A DNA stretch of 64,000 nucleotides from Lysinibacillus sphaericus. Lineage in GTDB: Bacteria; Bacillota; Bacilli; Bacillales_A; Planococcaceae. Below, one piece after another: positions 17,751 through 26,464 of this stretch. The position numbers were made by a program, and so were the translations under genes. The DNA lies in contig NZ_CP015224.1 in assembly GCF_001629735.1 (NCBI RefSeq), forward strand, positions 3,286,001 to 3,350,000. The letters run 5' to 3'. The notes under the pieces were generated by a model. The model saw nothing but the letters and a program-made list of their open reading frames with translations, had not been told where the DNA came from and did no database searches. Positions within the stretch are counted from its first letter, which is position 1. Every line of letters starts with the position of its first letter.

Positions 17751-18542
17751 CTAAATAGGGTTGGTCCTTCTTGCAAATTGTTCAGGGACATATGTAAGAT
17801 ACGGTTTACCCGTCAGTGTATGTGTTTGAATATCTGCAAATACTCCAAATACTTCTTGCAGTAATGATGGTGTAAGCACTTCTTCTGGTGTACCATGACA
17901 AACAATGCGTCCACGCTGTAAAACATAAATTTGATCACAGTACATTGCGGCGATATTCAAGTCATGCAAAGCGGCTACTACTGTTAGATGTAAGGTTTGA
18001 ATTAAGTCCATCAACTGAAGTTGATGTTGAATATCTAAATGATTTGTTGGTTCATCTAATATAAGTACGTGTGCTTGCTGAGCAAGTGCTCTTGCCACCA
18101 TGACACGCTTCTTTTCCCCACCGGAAAGTGAGCTAAAGCTTCGTTTCGCGAGATGCAATATACCCGTTTGCTTGAGAGCATTTTTAACAATTTGAAAATC
18201 CTGTTCCTGATCAAGCTCTAAAAGCTTTTTATGTGGAGTCCTTCCCATACTGACTAAATCGTGAACAGTAAAGTCAAATAATACAGGTGTTTCTTGACTC
18301 ACAACGGCTAAATTTTTAGCAATGGCTTTACTAGATTGCTTTAAAATATCTTGTTCATTTAACAAGACTGTCCCACTTTCCGGCTTTAGGAGACGATACA
18401 TATTTTTAAGCAAGGTCGACTTCCCACTACCATTAGGGCCGATTAACCCGACAAATTGCTTTTTCTTTATTTTTACACTTACCTCGTGAAGTATTTGCTG
18501 ATCGTAAATGGAGAATGATACTTGTTTTGCTTCTAATGTCAT
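17751..18542 (-). CDS. btuD: Cobalamin-type ABC transporter ATP-binding protein (BtuD/FecE-like)
   Basis: This 263-residue ATPase powers import by the adjacent permease. Walker A (GLIGPNGSGKST), the signature SLSGGEKKR, Walker B (VLILDEPTNHLD) and the switch His are all present, in the FepC/BtuD subfamily. It lies 5 nt after the permease stop. The cobalamin riboswitch upstream of the permease assigns the substrate class as B12 or a corrinoid. No substrate-binding protein gene is present in the operon. Confidence is high for the family and moderate for the substrate. Confidence 0.88.
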   Translation of the reverse strand: MTLEAKQVSFSIYDQQILHEVSVKIKKKQFVGLIGPNGSGKSTLLKNMYRLLKPESGTVLLNEQDILKQSSKAIAKNLAVVSQETPVLFDFTVHDLVSMGRTPHKKLLELDQEQDFQIVKNALKQTGILHLAKRSFSSLSGGEKKRVMVARALAQQAHVLILDEPTNHLDIQHQLQLMDLIQTLHLTVVAALHDLNIAAMYCDQIYVLQRGRIVCHGTPEEVLTPSLLQEVFGVFADIQTHTLTGKPYLTYVPEQFARRTNPI

Positions 18543-18547
18543 AGAAC

Positions 18548-19594
18548 TTAATCTCCTTCACCGAAAGAATAATTGTTACGACGGAGCAACCAAATGAAAA
18601 ATGGTCCCCCACAGAAAGCTGTAATAATACCGATTGGCATCTCCTGTGGGGCAATTATAATGCGAGCTAAAGCATCTGCCCAGACTAAGAATATCCCTCC
18701 TAATAAAGCACTGACCGGTATTACATATTTATAGTTAGAACCGACAATTAACCGTACTATATGCGGAATAATTAATCCCACAAATCCGATAGAACCACTG
18801 ACTGCTACAAGTACCCCCGTTAAAAGAGAGACAAGTAATATGAGCTGTATGCGAAATTGTTGAAGATTGACTCCTAATGTTACAGCAGCCTCTTCCCCAA
18901 GTAATAGCAAATTTAAATTTCGATAAAATAGCCATAAAAGGGCAAACACTATGAAAAAGATGGAAGCTGGAATAATAATATTACTCCATTTAGCTCCAGC
19001 TAAGCTTCCTAACATCCAAAACATAACGGCCTTTAATGCACCCTCTTGCTTTGACATCATTAATATAAAATTAGAAATGGCTGTTAATATAAAGGAAACT
19101 GCCATTCCTGCCAATAGTAAGCGAAAAATCGAGACCCTGCCACCTACGCGCGATAAGAAAAACACTAACCCAATCGCAAGCAAAGACCCTATAAAAGCTG
19201 ATACAGAAAGTGCGTAAATACCTAAAAATGAAAAAGCACCTAAAATAATTACTGAAGTTGCTCCAACTGCTGCTCCTGAAGAAATTCCTAATATGTACGG
19301 GTCTGCAATGGAATTTCTTACAAGTGCCTGAATTGCTGCCCCTGCAATGGCTAAACCCGCTCCAACAATAGCCGCAAGGATGACACGGGGTACTCTTATT
19401 TGCCATATAATAATTTCCTGTGAGCGACTCCAATCCTGCTCTATTGTTTGTTGTATAAAGGGTAATTTTGAAAGAATTACTTTCCATACATATAATGGCG
19501 TCACAGAAACAGATCCTACCATCACAGCAAATGTCATGGATACGATTAATACTAAAAGAAGCACTAAAGAAAATAACATAAATTTTTTATTCAT
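18548..19594 (-). CDS. btuC: Cobalamin-type ABC transporter permease (BtuC/FecCD family)
   Basis: The 348-residue protein has about ten membrane helices and FecCD motifs such as RVPRVILAAIVGAGLAIAG, NSIADPYILGISSGAAVGA and GFVGLIIPHIVR. It forms the channel for corrinoid import across the cytoplasmic membrane. ATG 19594 follows AGGAG at 8 nt. Transcription is preceded by a cobalamin riboswitch and a terminator, so expression should fall when B12 is plentiful. It is first in a two-gene unit with the ATPase. The lipoprotein (BtuF-like) needed for capture must be encoded elsewhere. Confidence 0.9.
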   Translation of the reverse strand: MNKKFMLFSLVLLLVLIVSMTFAVMVGSVSVTPLYVWKVILSKLPFIQQTIEQDWSRSQEIIIWQIRVPRVILAAIVGAGLAIAGAAIQALVRNSIADPYILGISSGAAVGATSVIILGAFSFLGIYALSVSAFIGSLLAIGLVFFLSRVGGRVSIFRLLLAGMAVSFILTAISNFILMMSKQEGALKAVMFWMLGSLAGAKWSNIIIPASIFFIVFALLWLFYRNLNLLLLGEEAAVTLGVNLQQFRIQLILLVSLLTGVLVAVSGSIGFVGLIIPHIVRLIVGSNYKYVIPVSALLGGIFLVWADALARIIIAPQEMPIGIITAFCGGPFFIWLLRRNNYSFGEGD

Positions 19595-19686
19595 TCATTA
19601 AACTCCTACTAAGATGATGAATGAAGCAATTAAATATACTTTCGCATGATTTTGGCCAGATCCTCTTACTTCAGTTAGCACTCAAT

Positions 19687-19728
19687 AAAAAAAGGGCATT
19701 TCGTGCAAAATATGCACAAAAATACCCT
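19687..19728 (-). terminator. Riboswitch-associated intrinsic terminator
   Basis: On the minus strand a hairpin with outer stem AGGGTA/TGCCCT and inner stem GTGCATA/TTTGCAC is followed by seven T's. It lies between the cobalamin aptamer and btuC, as expected for an expression platform. Confidence 0.8.
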
Positions 19729-19805
19729 CGAATAAACAAAGTCAGAAAATCCAGCTATTGTCCGTAATTGCTTGCATCCTCGTGGGCATTACAGGTATTA
19801 CTTAT

Positions 19806-19945
19806 TGGCAGGTCTCCTGGCTTCGATTCATCATCCTATAATTAGCCTTCCCATTTTAATAGTGGCAAATAAACATGATAGGACTCCTCGTTACAGTTGC
19901 GGGACAGCATCGGACTTCCACCGATTTCCCTTTTAAGCGACATTG
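19806..19945 (-). promoter_or_regulatory. Cobalamin (AdoCbl) riboswitch
   Basis: Reading the minus strand, the diagnostic blocks appear in order: AAAAGGGAAATCGGTG, GATGCTGTCCCGCAACTG, a GCCACT-like junction (TTTGCCACTATT), and the 3' block GAAGCCAGGAGACCTGCC. These match the cobalamin riboswitch core. The element precedes the BtuC-BtuD operon and its terminator. The outer boundaries are approximate. Confidence 0.95.
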
Positions 19946-20071
19946 TTTCAAATGTCACACCAATAGTATGTGAAGTTATAAAATTATGACGATTCTATCA
20001 TACATTTTTATAGATACTTAGTCTACAAGGAATTTCCAGCATACTTGAGTTAACAATGAACAAAAATTAAG

Positions 20072-20100
20072 TTGACACAAAAAACTTAGTTTTTTACACT
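20072..20100 (+). promoter_or_regulatory. Sigma-A type promoter of bioY
   Basis: TTGACA (20072-20077) and TACACT (20095-20100) are spaced by 17 bp. An inverted repeat TTAAGTT...AACTTAG overlaps the -35 and spacer, and could be an operator. A canonical BirA site (TTGTTAAC with GTTAACAA) is not present; only a lone GTTAACAA half lies upstream. Confidence 0.7.
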
Positions 20101-20133
20101 ATCGGTAAGTACTCTGAAATAAGAGGTGAAATC

Positions 20134-20730
20134 ATGACAACAGCAACAAATCAAAGTCATCAAAAATTAAGAACTGTAGATATGGCATATATTGGATTAT
20201 TTTCTACCCTTATGATGATCGGCGCCAATATAACTTCCTTTGTACCCTTTATGACAGTGGGAGGAGTACCGATTACTCTCCAAACCCTTTTTGCCATTTT
20301 AGCAGGACTTATTTTGGGTAGTAGAAAGGGAGCGCTTGCCTGCACAGTTTATATGTGCATTGGATTAGCAGGAGCCCCTGTCTTTGCTCGCTTTGGTGGA
20401 GGCTTTAGTCAACTATTAAGCCCCACATTTGGATTCATTATTACCTTTATTTTAGCAGCGTATATGGCTGGATTAATGGTAGAACGAAGTGGTACGAGAA
20501 AAAGCTATATTCTAGCGGCATTTTTGGCAACTGCTCTCAATTATTTAATAGGTACCAACTGGCTGTTTATTGCATACAAACTATGGGCCAGTGCGCCAGA
20601 GGGTTTTTCCTATAGATTAGCTTGGCTCTGGATGATCCCCCCACTTCCAAAAGATATTATTTTAGCTATTTTCGCTGGTTTTTTAGCGTACCGACTGCAA
20701 AAAACATTGAAAATCTTACCCATTCAATAA
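20134..20730 (+). CDS. bioY: Biotin transporter substrate-binding membrane protein BioY
   Basis: BioY is the biotin-binding S component of an ECF-type transporter. The 198-residue protein has six hydrophobic helices and family motifs GGVPITLQTLFAILAGLILG and GGGFSQLLSPTFGF. No ECF ATPase or EcfT gene is adjacent, so it either uses the shared energising module encoded elsewhere or works alone. ATG 20134 follows AAGAGGTG. A good promoter lies at 20072-20100 and a terminator directly follows, making it monocistronic. Confidence 0.92.
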   Translation: MTTATNQSHQKLRTVDMAYIGLFSTLMMIGANITSFVPFMTVGGVPITLQTLFAILAGLILGSRKGALACTVYMCIGLAGAPVFARFGGGFSQLLSPTFGFIITFILAAYMAGLMVERSGTRKSYILAAFLATALNYLIGTNWLFIAYKLWASAPEGFSYRLAWLWMIPPLPKDIILAIFAGFLAYRLQKTLKILPIQ

Positions 20731-20741
20731 CGCTTACACCC

Positions 20742-20774
20742 ACTTCTTAAGTTAATGGACTAAAGAAGTTTTTT
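20742..20774 (+). terminator. Terminator of bioY
   Basis: The hairpin ACTTCTT/AAGAAGT with a 14-nt loop is followed by TTTTTTG on the plus strand. Confidence 0.75.
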
Positions 20775-20846
20775 GTAATCGTTAATGTTCATCCTTTCTG
20801 CATATTTGTTTGTTACAGTAAGGGCAAATAGAAAGGAGAATCTCAT

Positions 20847-21431
20847 ATGACATTCAAACGAAGGTGGTCAGGTGGACTATTATTAGCAGTTGTTTTACTA
20901 ACTTTATCAGCTTGTTCTGAAGATAAAACGGAGCCTTCATCAACTTCAAATAATACTCCAGAGTCGGAGCAACAAACAGAAATGGATCACTCCACGATGA
21001 ACCATTCTAGCTCAGCAGAAGTACCAGCTACATTAAAAAAGGCTGAAGATCCAACATTTCCGGTAGGAAGTACCGCTTTGATTAAAGATGGGCATATGGA
21101 AGGGATGAAAGGTGCTGAAGCGACAATTGTTGGTGCCTATAAAACTACAGCCTATATTATTTCTTATAATCCAACATCTGGTGGCGAACGTGTAGAGAAT
21201 CATAAATGGATTATCCATGAGGAATTAATTGATGTAGGAGAAGCGCCTTTATCCTCTGACACAGAGGTAAAAACGACTGCTACTCATATGGCAGGAATGA
21301 AAAACGCGACTGTCCGAATTGAAGAAGCTGTACCAACCACTGTTTATATGGTTGATTATATTTCTACGACGAATGGTGAAACAGTGAAAAATCATAAATG
21401 GGTAACAGAAGATGAGTTAACAGCGCAATAA
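20847..21431 (+). CDS. DUF1541 (YdhK-like) lipoprotein
   Basis: The 194-residue precursor has a lipoprotein signal (lipobox LSAC, Cys at about residue 23), a polar linker with a Met/His-rich patch (MDHSTMNHSS, suggestive of metal contact), and two tandem DUF1541 repeats of about 60 residues. Each repeat begins with a G.M.GMK.A motif and ends with NHKW and ELT/I, for example GHMEGMKGAEATI and THMAGMKNATVRI. It is anchored on the outer face of the membrane. B. subtilis YdhK is the nearest known relative; its role is not established, though the Met/His content hints at copper or another metal. It is convergent with a two-component system. Confidence 0.85.
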   Translation: MTFKRRWSGGLLLAVVLLTLSACSEDKTEPSSTSNNTPESEQQTEMDHSTMNHSSSAEVPATLKKAEDPTFPVGSTALIKDGHMEGMKGAEATIVGAYKTTAYIISYNPTSGGERVENHKWIIHEELIDVGEAPLSSDTEVKTTATHMAGMKNATVRIEEAVPTTVYMVDYISTTNGETVKNHKWVTEDELTAQ

Positions 21432-21435
21432 TCCG

Positions 21436-21470
21436 AACAACCTCTCCCAATAGATTTGGCAGAGGTTGTT
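21436..21470. terminator. Bidirectional terminator
   Basis: A 10-bp stem AACAACCTCT/AGAGGTTGTT with a 15-nt loop and TTTT lies between the DUF1541 gene and the convergent response-regulator gene. Confidence 0.85.
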
Positions 21471-21487
21471 TTCTAGTTTTTATGTTC

Positions 21488-22174
21488 TCAAGGCTTTCGA
21501 TCCGCAAACTTATGCCATTTATAGCCGATTCCCCAAACAGTTTGCAAATAATCATCAGCAGGAAAACCGCTTTTTCTTAATTTTTCACGTAAATTTCGGA
21601 CATGGGAATCGATAGTGCGATCCTCAATGGATACATGATATCCCCAAACTGTATTAATAAGATGTTCCCTTGAAAATACTTTATTTTGATAATCTAGAAA
21701 TAAGGACATCATGGAAAATTCTTTTGGTGTTAATGGGATGGCTTCTTGTTGAAAATATAATTCAAAGGATTCTTTATCTAAGCGTAACCCCTCAAAGACA
21801 ACGACTTTGTTTTCTACTTTGGTTCTCCTTAATACAGCATGTATACGTGCTAATAGCTCTTCCTCATCGAAAGGTTTTAATATATAATCATCTGCCCCAA
21901 TGTTTAATCCTTTTACAATATCCGAGTGCTCTCCTTTTGCCGTAAGCATGATGATAGGTACATGCCAAAACTTCCTGATTTCTTGGCACACTTGAAATCC
22001 ATCCATCTCTGGCATCATAATATCCAAAAGAACTAAATCAACATGCTCTTCCTCTAGATATATGAGCGCATCATGAATGGACGACATGGCTCTACAATGA
22101 AACACCGGCTCTAAATAAAGAGTCAATAAATCTAACATTCTTGGTTCATCGTCTATGCATAAAATGGTTTTCAT
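21488..22174 (-). CDS. OmpR/PhoB family response regulator
   Basis: The 228-residue regulator has an N-terminal receiver domain (CIDDEPRM; phospho-acceptor Asp51 in LVLLDIMMPEMDG; conserved Lys in LKPFDEEEL) and a C-terminal winged-helix DNA-binding domain (LTPKEFSMMSLFL to VWGIGYKW). It is the second gene of the unit, overlapping the end of the sensor kinase gene by 29 nt. Its targets are not evident; the adjacent convergent DUF1541 lipoprotein gene is a candidate by position only. Confidence 0.93.
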   Translation of the reverse strand: MKTILCIDDEPRMLDLLTLYLEPVFHCRAMSSIHDALIYLEEEHVDLVLLDIMMPEMDGFQVCQEIRKFWHVPIIMLTAKGEHSDIVKGLNIGADDYILKPFDEEELLARIHAVLRRTKVENKVVVFEGLRLDKESFELYFQQEAIPLTPKEFSMMSLFLDYQNKVFSREHLINTVWGYHVSIEDRTIDSHVRNLREKLRKSGFPADDYLQTVWGIGYKWHKFADRKP

Positions 22175-23546
22175 CCGCTCCTACTCCTTTAAACGATAAT
22201 TCAAAAACAGTCCCTTTATTTAGTTCACTTTTAACCGTCACTTCTCCCCCATGGGCCTGTACGAGTTCCTTGACAATTGCAAGACCTAATCCAGAGCCAC
22301 CTAAAGCACGACTTCTAGATTTTTCTACACGGTAAAAGCGCTCAAAAATAAACGGTAAATCTTTGTTGGGAATCCCTCTTCCTGTATCACGAATAATAAT
22401 CGTTAAGACACCATTGACCTTCTTAACATTTACCGTGGTAGTATCTCCCTGTCCGCAATAGGTCAATGCGTTATTTAATAGATTGATTATTATTTGCTCT
22501 AATCTTGCCTCATCTGCCCATAACGTTAAGCCGTTTTCACAGCATACCTCAAAGTGGATATCTTTTTCTTGAAAAGCAGGGCTTAATTTCCCCTTAATGC
22601 CAGTAAAAAAAGCCTGTAAATCTAGATTTTGTTTTTCAATTATAAAGGAGTTTTCATCCATTTTAGCTAGATCAAATAAATCCTTTATTAAACGAGAAAG
22701 TCTATTTGTCTCTTCCCGTATAATGGCTAAATATTTTTGTCGATCCTGCGCTGATAAATCACGTTTATAAAGAATATCGGTATAGCCTTTAATAAAGGTT
22801 ATCGGTGTACGAAGCTCATGGGCAATACTAGATAAAAACTCTTCGCGTTCCTGCCTTAAATGATTTAACTCATTGGATAGTAGCTGAATGGCATTCGATA
22901 AATCTCCAAGTTCATCTTTGCCATTTGTAGAAAGAGCGACAGTAAAATCCCCTTTACTCATTTTCAAAGTGGCCTCTTTCATCTGAATTAATGGTTCCGC
23001 AAGTTTTCTAGATAACACAATGATGACAGCAATGGTTACTAAACCAGAGACAATGCCCACAATAAGAAAATGTTTATTTAAACGTTTCATTAAAGCATGG
23101 ATTGAGTCTGTATTTTGAAACATAAAGACATAGCCAATCGTTGTCTGCTCTCTTTTCATTGGACTAATAGTAGCAATAGCTTTTACCTCTCGCCAGTTAT
23201 CTTGTAGAATCTTTCCCTCGTATGGAATAGTCTCATCTATTTTCTTTATCAGCTCTTTGATTTCAGGATGTAGTTGCGAGGAGGCTAAAATGATCCCCTC
23301 AGCATCTGTCACCACTACATCTGTAGATTCTTCCGATTCCATCAGGACGACATGTGCTAATGTTTCGTTATTAAAGTTCTGTTCTAATATTGTGCGATGT
23401 GAGTTTCCTCTCGCTTGCAAACTTGCTAATTCTTCTTCGACTCTAGAATTAGTCAATGAGGCGTGTAAAAAAAACATCATAAATGTTTCAATACAAAATA
23501 ATGTAATGAAAAAGATGATGCCTAGCTTTAGTGATAATTTTCTCAT
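22146..23546 (-). CDS. Two-component sensor histidine kinase
   Basis: The 466-residue kinase has TM1 (about 8-28), an extracytoplasmic sensor region (29-158), TM2 (about 160-180), a HAMP domain (about 180-235), a HisKA domain with phospho-acceptor His243 in SSIAHELRTPITF, and a HATPase domain with N box (NLLNNAL), G1 (DTGRGIP) and G2 (GGSGLGLAIV). It is the first gene of the pair. The extracytoplasmic domain is of an unassigned PAS/Cache-like size, so the stimulus is unknown. Confidence 0.93.
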   Translation of the reverse strand: MRKLSLKLGIIFFITLFCIETFMMFFLHASLTNSRVEEELASLQARGNSHRTILEQNFNNETLAHVVLMESEESTDVVVTDAEGIILASSQLHPEIKELIKKIDETIPYEGKILQDNWREVKAIATISPMKREQTTIGYVFMFQNTDSIHALMKRLNKHFLIVGIVSGLVTIAVIIVLSRKLAEPLIQMKEATLKMSKGDFTVALSTNGKDELGDLSNAIQLLSNELNHLRQEREEFLSSIAHELRTPITFIKGYTDILYKRDLSAQDRQKYLAIIREETNRLSRLIKDLFDLAKMDENSFIIEKQNLDLQAFFTGIKGKLSPAFQEKDIHFEVCCENGLTLWADEARLEQIIINLLNNALTYCGQGDTTTVNVKKVNGVLTIIIRDTGRGIPNKDLPFIFERFYRVEKSRSRALGGSGLGLAIVKELVQAHGGEVTVKSELNKGTVFELSFKGVGADENHFMHRR

Positions 23547-23635
23547 CTGTAACCACCATTTTAGAGTTTCTTACTAGTATATCGGCAAAATATGAAGATT
23601 TCATGCAGAAAAAAGCTCGATCCAAACAGAAAAAG

Positions 23636-23664
23636 ACCCATAAGTATACTATAAACTTATGGGT
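23636..23664 (-). terminator. Terminator of the quinone-stress gene cluster
   Basis: ACCCATAAG/CTTATGGGT (9 bp, 11-nt loop) is followed on the minus strand by CTTTTT, just beyond the FMN-reductase stop. Confidence 0.8.
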
Positions 23665-23675
23665 TAGGTTTTAAA

Positions 23676-24218
23676 TTAAATGTATTTTTTTGACCAGTTT
23701 AAGAAATTATCGATGACTACATCTAAGAATTTCACTGTACCCTCATCCGTCAAATTACCTTCTTCATCAAATTTAGTATGCACAGCACCGATATAAACAT
23801 CATTACCACTTAGTAATGGTGAATTAATACCAGGTGAGAATAATATATCACGCAGATGTAATTGTGCTTTAACAGTACCTAAATTCCCCATAGATGCACC
23901 CATTATAATAGATGGCTTGCCAATCATTACTTTATCTACACGAGATAACCAGTCAATTGCATTAACCATCACACCTGGAACAGTTCCATTATATTCTGGT
24001 GTTATCCATAACACTGCATCTGCAGCCTTTACTTTCGCTTTAAAATCAAGTACTGCTTGTGGTGCTTCATTTTCGATATCTTGGTTGTACATCGGTAAAT
24101 CCTTCAGACTTAACACTTCTAGATCCAATTTCTCGGCATAACGTTTTTCAATAAATTGAGCTAATTGCATATTATAAGATTCTTTACGGATACTCCCTAC
24201 GATGGCTACTACTTTCAC
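23676..24218 (-). CDS. NADPH-dependent FMN reductase / azoreductase family protein
   Basis: The 180-residue flavodoxin-fold oxidoreductase begins VKVVAIVGSIRKESYN, with the phosphate-binding GSIR.S.N motif of NADPH-dependent FMN reductases (YhdA/azobenzene reductase group), and has the ITPEYNGTVPGV flavin-binding segment. The frame opens at 24248, but a GTG at 24218, preceded by TAGGAGG at 7 nt, is the credible start. It is last in a run with a nitroreductase and a ring-cleaving dioxygenase downstream of MhqR, so reduction of quinones or azo compounds under electrophile stress is likely. Confidence 0.88.
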   Translation of the reverse strand: MKVVAIVGSIRKESYNMQLAQFIEKRYAEKLDLEVLSLKDLPMYNQDIENEAPQAVLDFKAKVKAADAVLWITPEYNGTVPGVMVNAIDWLSRVDKVMIGKPSIIMGASMGNLGTVKAQLHLRDILFSPGINSPLLSGNDVYIGAVHTKFDEEGNLTDEGTVKFLDVVIDNFLNWSKKYI

Positions 24219-24282
24219 GATGTTTCCTCCTAAATGTATATTATTCATAGTATTTATATAACTTTTGTAATTTTATACCACT

Positions 24283-24900
24283 TTAATAATAAGTGGCAAA
24301 TTCTTCGACTGGCTTACGATAACCGCGTAAACGACGACTGCTTTCTTTTTCTTTCCCAATAGTAATCATGAGAGCTATTTCTTGCTCTTCGGGCACATTG
24401 AAAAGCTCACGCATTTTTTGATTATCGAAGCCTATCATAGGACAAGTGTCCCATCCGCGATTTTTCGCTGCTAGCATAAATAACATTGCTGACAAAGATG
24501 CATTTCGAATCGCTTCTTCTTTCATAAATGCATCGCCGCGATCTTCATAAAAGTGAGTATTCTCAGCAACTATTTCTTCTAACTCATATGTTGTGATAAT
24601 CCCTAAGTCCACCATACCCTGACTTAGTTCAGCCGTGTTTTTATAAGCTTTTTTATCACCTAATACAAGAATGACCCCAGAAGCTGAATGTACTTTATAT
24701 TGACCATATGCAGCTTCTCTTACTTTTTCCTTCATAGTCTCATCTAACACAACGATGTAATTGGCATGCTGTAAGTTAAAAGCTGACGGAGCAAGTTTAA
24801 CATCCTCTAAAATTGGACGTATATCTTCCTCAGTCATTTTTACGTCCTTTAAAAAATTGTTCGCCGATCGACGCTTATCAATTAATTTGGAAAATTCCAT
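24283..24900 (-). CDS. Nitroreductase family protein, MhqN-like
   Basis: The 205-residue FMN-dependent oxidoreductase opens with the family start MEFSKLIDKRRSANNFL and has the RRSANNF phosphate/FMN contact and a central segment including DKKAYKNTAELSQG. In B. subtilis the MhqR-controlled nitroreductase MhqN (YdfN) lies with ring-cleaving dioxygenase MhqO; the same pairing is seen here. It would reduce quinone or nitroaromatic compounds in the cytoplasm. ATG 24900 is followed by a clean frame; the dioxygenase gene ends 68 nt upstream. Confidence 0.87.
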   Translation of the reverse strand: MEFSKLIDKRRSANNFLKDVKMTEEDIRPILEDVKLAPSAFNLQHANYIVVLDETMKEKVREAAYGQYKVHSASGVILVLGDKKAYKNTAELSQGMVDLGIITTYELEEIVAENTHFYEDRGDAFMKEEAIRNASLSAMLFMLAAKNRGWDTCPMIGFDNQKMRELFNVPEEQEIALMITIGKEKESSRRLRGYRKPVEEFATYY

Positions 24901-24968
24901 TCATTAAACCCCCAATCCAATATGTAACCATTCAGTAGAGAAAAAATTGTCTACTGAATAAAATAATA

Positions 24969-25952
24969 TTACTCATATTCTTTATCGAACGTAATGGAAC
25001 TTCTTACAGTATCTATAGGGCGAACAAGGCCTTCAATTTGGGTACGTTTTGGTTCTAGGAATGGTGGTAATGAAAGTTTTTCTCCTAAAGTTTCGTACGG
25101 CTCATCTCCCATAAATCCTGGGCCATCTGTTGCTAACTCAAATAAAATTTGTGGCGCTACACGTGCATATAATGATTCAAAGAAATGACGATTTACATAG
25201 CCAGATGTGTGGAAACCAAAGCTTTCAAAACGCGCAGTCCATTCATCTAATACTGCACGATCCTCTACACGGAAGGCTGCATGGTGAACAGTACCAAAAC
25301 CTTGGCGCGCTACTGGTAACACAGTGTTGTGTTCTACAATCACTTGGGCTCCATTTCCACCCTCACCTACTTCAAATAGATGGAAGTCACCCTCCTCCCC
25401 AATCTCGGTAAACAGCATTACTTTTTCTAAAACATCTTTAAAGTAATTGAAATTAGCTACGCGAATAAATACTGGTCCTAAACCTGTAATAGCATATTTA
25501 AGTGGAATAGGACCGACCTGCCAAGGCGTACCTGATGCAATTCCTGTATCATGCTCATCAGAAATAAGCTGATACTGCTGATCATCAAAATCCACGAATG
25601 ATAATGTTTTTTTACCAAACTGCTCTTTAATACCAGTATGCTTTACATGCAATCGATCAAAGCGCTTTTCCCAATATTCTAAGGAAGCATCTGTTGGCAC
25701 ACGGAAGGAAGTCTTTGAAATTTCGTTCGTACCATGTACACCTTTTTGAATGTTAGGGAAATCAAAAAACGTCATATCTGTACCAGCACTACCTTTATCA
25801 TCTGCAAAGAATAAATGATATGTTTGAATGTCATCCTGATTTACTGTTTTCTTCACTAAACGCATTCCTAATACATAGGTAAAGAATTTATAGTTTTCTT
25901 CAGCACTGCTTGTAATAGCGGTTACGTGGTGTACACCTTTTAAATGGTTCAT
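24969..25952 (-). CDS. Ring-cleaving dioxygenase, MhqA/MhqO-like (vicinal oxygen chelate family)
   Basis: The 327-residue protein holds two glyoxalase/VOC modules: an N-terminal one starting KGVHHVTAITSSAEENYKFF and a C-terminal one with TVHHAAFRVEDRAVLDEW. The metal ligands are expected to be the His residues of HHVTA and HHAAF and a Glu near FELATDGPGF. MhqA, MhqE and MhqO in B. subtilis open hydroquinone or catechol rings. ATG 25952 follows AGGAGGAG. The palindromic MhqR-type operator lies 17 bp upstream of the start, so the gene should be induced when MhqR is modified by quinones. Confidence 0.9.
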   Translation of the reverse strand: MNHLKGVHHVTAITSSAEENYKFFTYVLGMRLVKKTVNQDDIQTYHLFFADDKGSAGTDMTFFDFPNIQKGVHGTNEISKTSFRVPTDASLEYWEKRFDRLHVKHTGIKEQFGKKTLSFVDFDDQQYQLISDEHDTGIASGTPWQVGPIPLKYAITGLGPVFIRVANFNYFKDVLEKVMLFTEIGEEGDFHLFEVGEGGNGAQVIVEHNTVLPVARQGFGTVHHAAFRVEDRAVLDEWTARFESFGFHTSGYVNRHFFESLYARVAPQILFELATDGPGFMGDEPYETLGEKLSLPPFLEPKRTQIEGLVRPIDTVRSSITFDKEYE

Positions 25953-25968
25953 AAAATTCTCCTCCTAT

Positions 25969-25986
25969 TATCTCGAAATCGAGATA
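25969..25986. promoter_or_regulatory. MhqR-type operator upstream of the dioxygenase gene
   Basis: TATCTCGAAATCGAGATA is a near-perfect 18-bp palindrome, closely resembling the TATCTCGAATTCGAGATA motif I recall for B. subtilis MhqR. It overlaps the region just before the dioxygenase ribosome site. Confidence 0.82.
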
Positions 25987-26001
25987 TTTATTTAAATTTT
26001 T

Positions 26002-26436
26002 TTAATGTTCATTAGCATTTTTGCCAACCTTTTTAAGGGACAAAATCATTGTATCCAGCTCCTGAGGCTCCAATACTTCAAATATTTCATTTATTTTTTG
26101 TTCATGCTTAGGGAAAATCTCTTCCATTAAAATTTGTCCCTCATGTGTAAGCAATACATAAGTGACACGTCGATCTCTAGGGCAAGATTTGCGATATACA
26201 TAGCCTTTTTGTTCAAGCTTATCAATTACATACGTAATACTACTGCTAGCAATTAATATTCTTTTGCCGATTACTTGAATGGGCTGCTCGCCACGATGAT
26301 ACAGAAATTCAAGGACTGAAAATTCGGTTTGATTTAAGTCAAATTGAAGTAAATCCCTTTTTGTTGCTTCCTGAATCGTTTGATATGCTCGGAACAAGAC
26401 CGTAAATGCTTTTAAGTTACGATTGTCTTCCTTCAT
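26002..26436 (-). CDS. mhqR: MarR-family quinone-responsive repressor MhqR
   Basis: The 144-residue winged-helix repressor matches B. subtilis MhqR in length (145) and content: LDLNQTEFSVLEFLYHRGEQ-like helix (here FDLNQTEFSVLEFLYHRGEQ), recognition segment IASSSITYVIDKLEQKG, and wing CPRDRRVTYV. It is followed by the dioxygenase, nitroreductase and FMN reductase genes on the same strand. Palindromic sites occur just after it (25969) and before it (26465), consistent with autoregulation and control of the enzymes. A Cys lies in the wing, but the sensing residue cannot be assigned from sequence. Confidence 0.9.
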   Translation of the reverse strand: MKEDNRNLKAFTVLFRAYQTIQEATKRDLLQFDLNQTEFSVLEFLYHRGEQPIQVIGKRILIASSSITYVIDKLEQKGYVYRKSCPRDRRVTYVLLTHEGQILMEEIFPKHEQKINEIFEVLEPQELDTMILSLKKVGKNANEH

Positions 26437-26464
26437 ACGACTCCCTCACTTATTTCGAATTTAA

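Noticed and set aside
20047..20077. Possible BirA operator upstream of bioY (GTTAACAA)
   Set aside because: Only one half-site is present; the partner half TTGTTAAC at the expected distance is missing.
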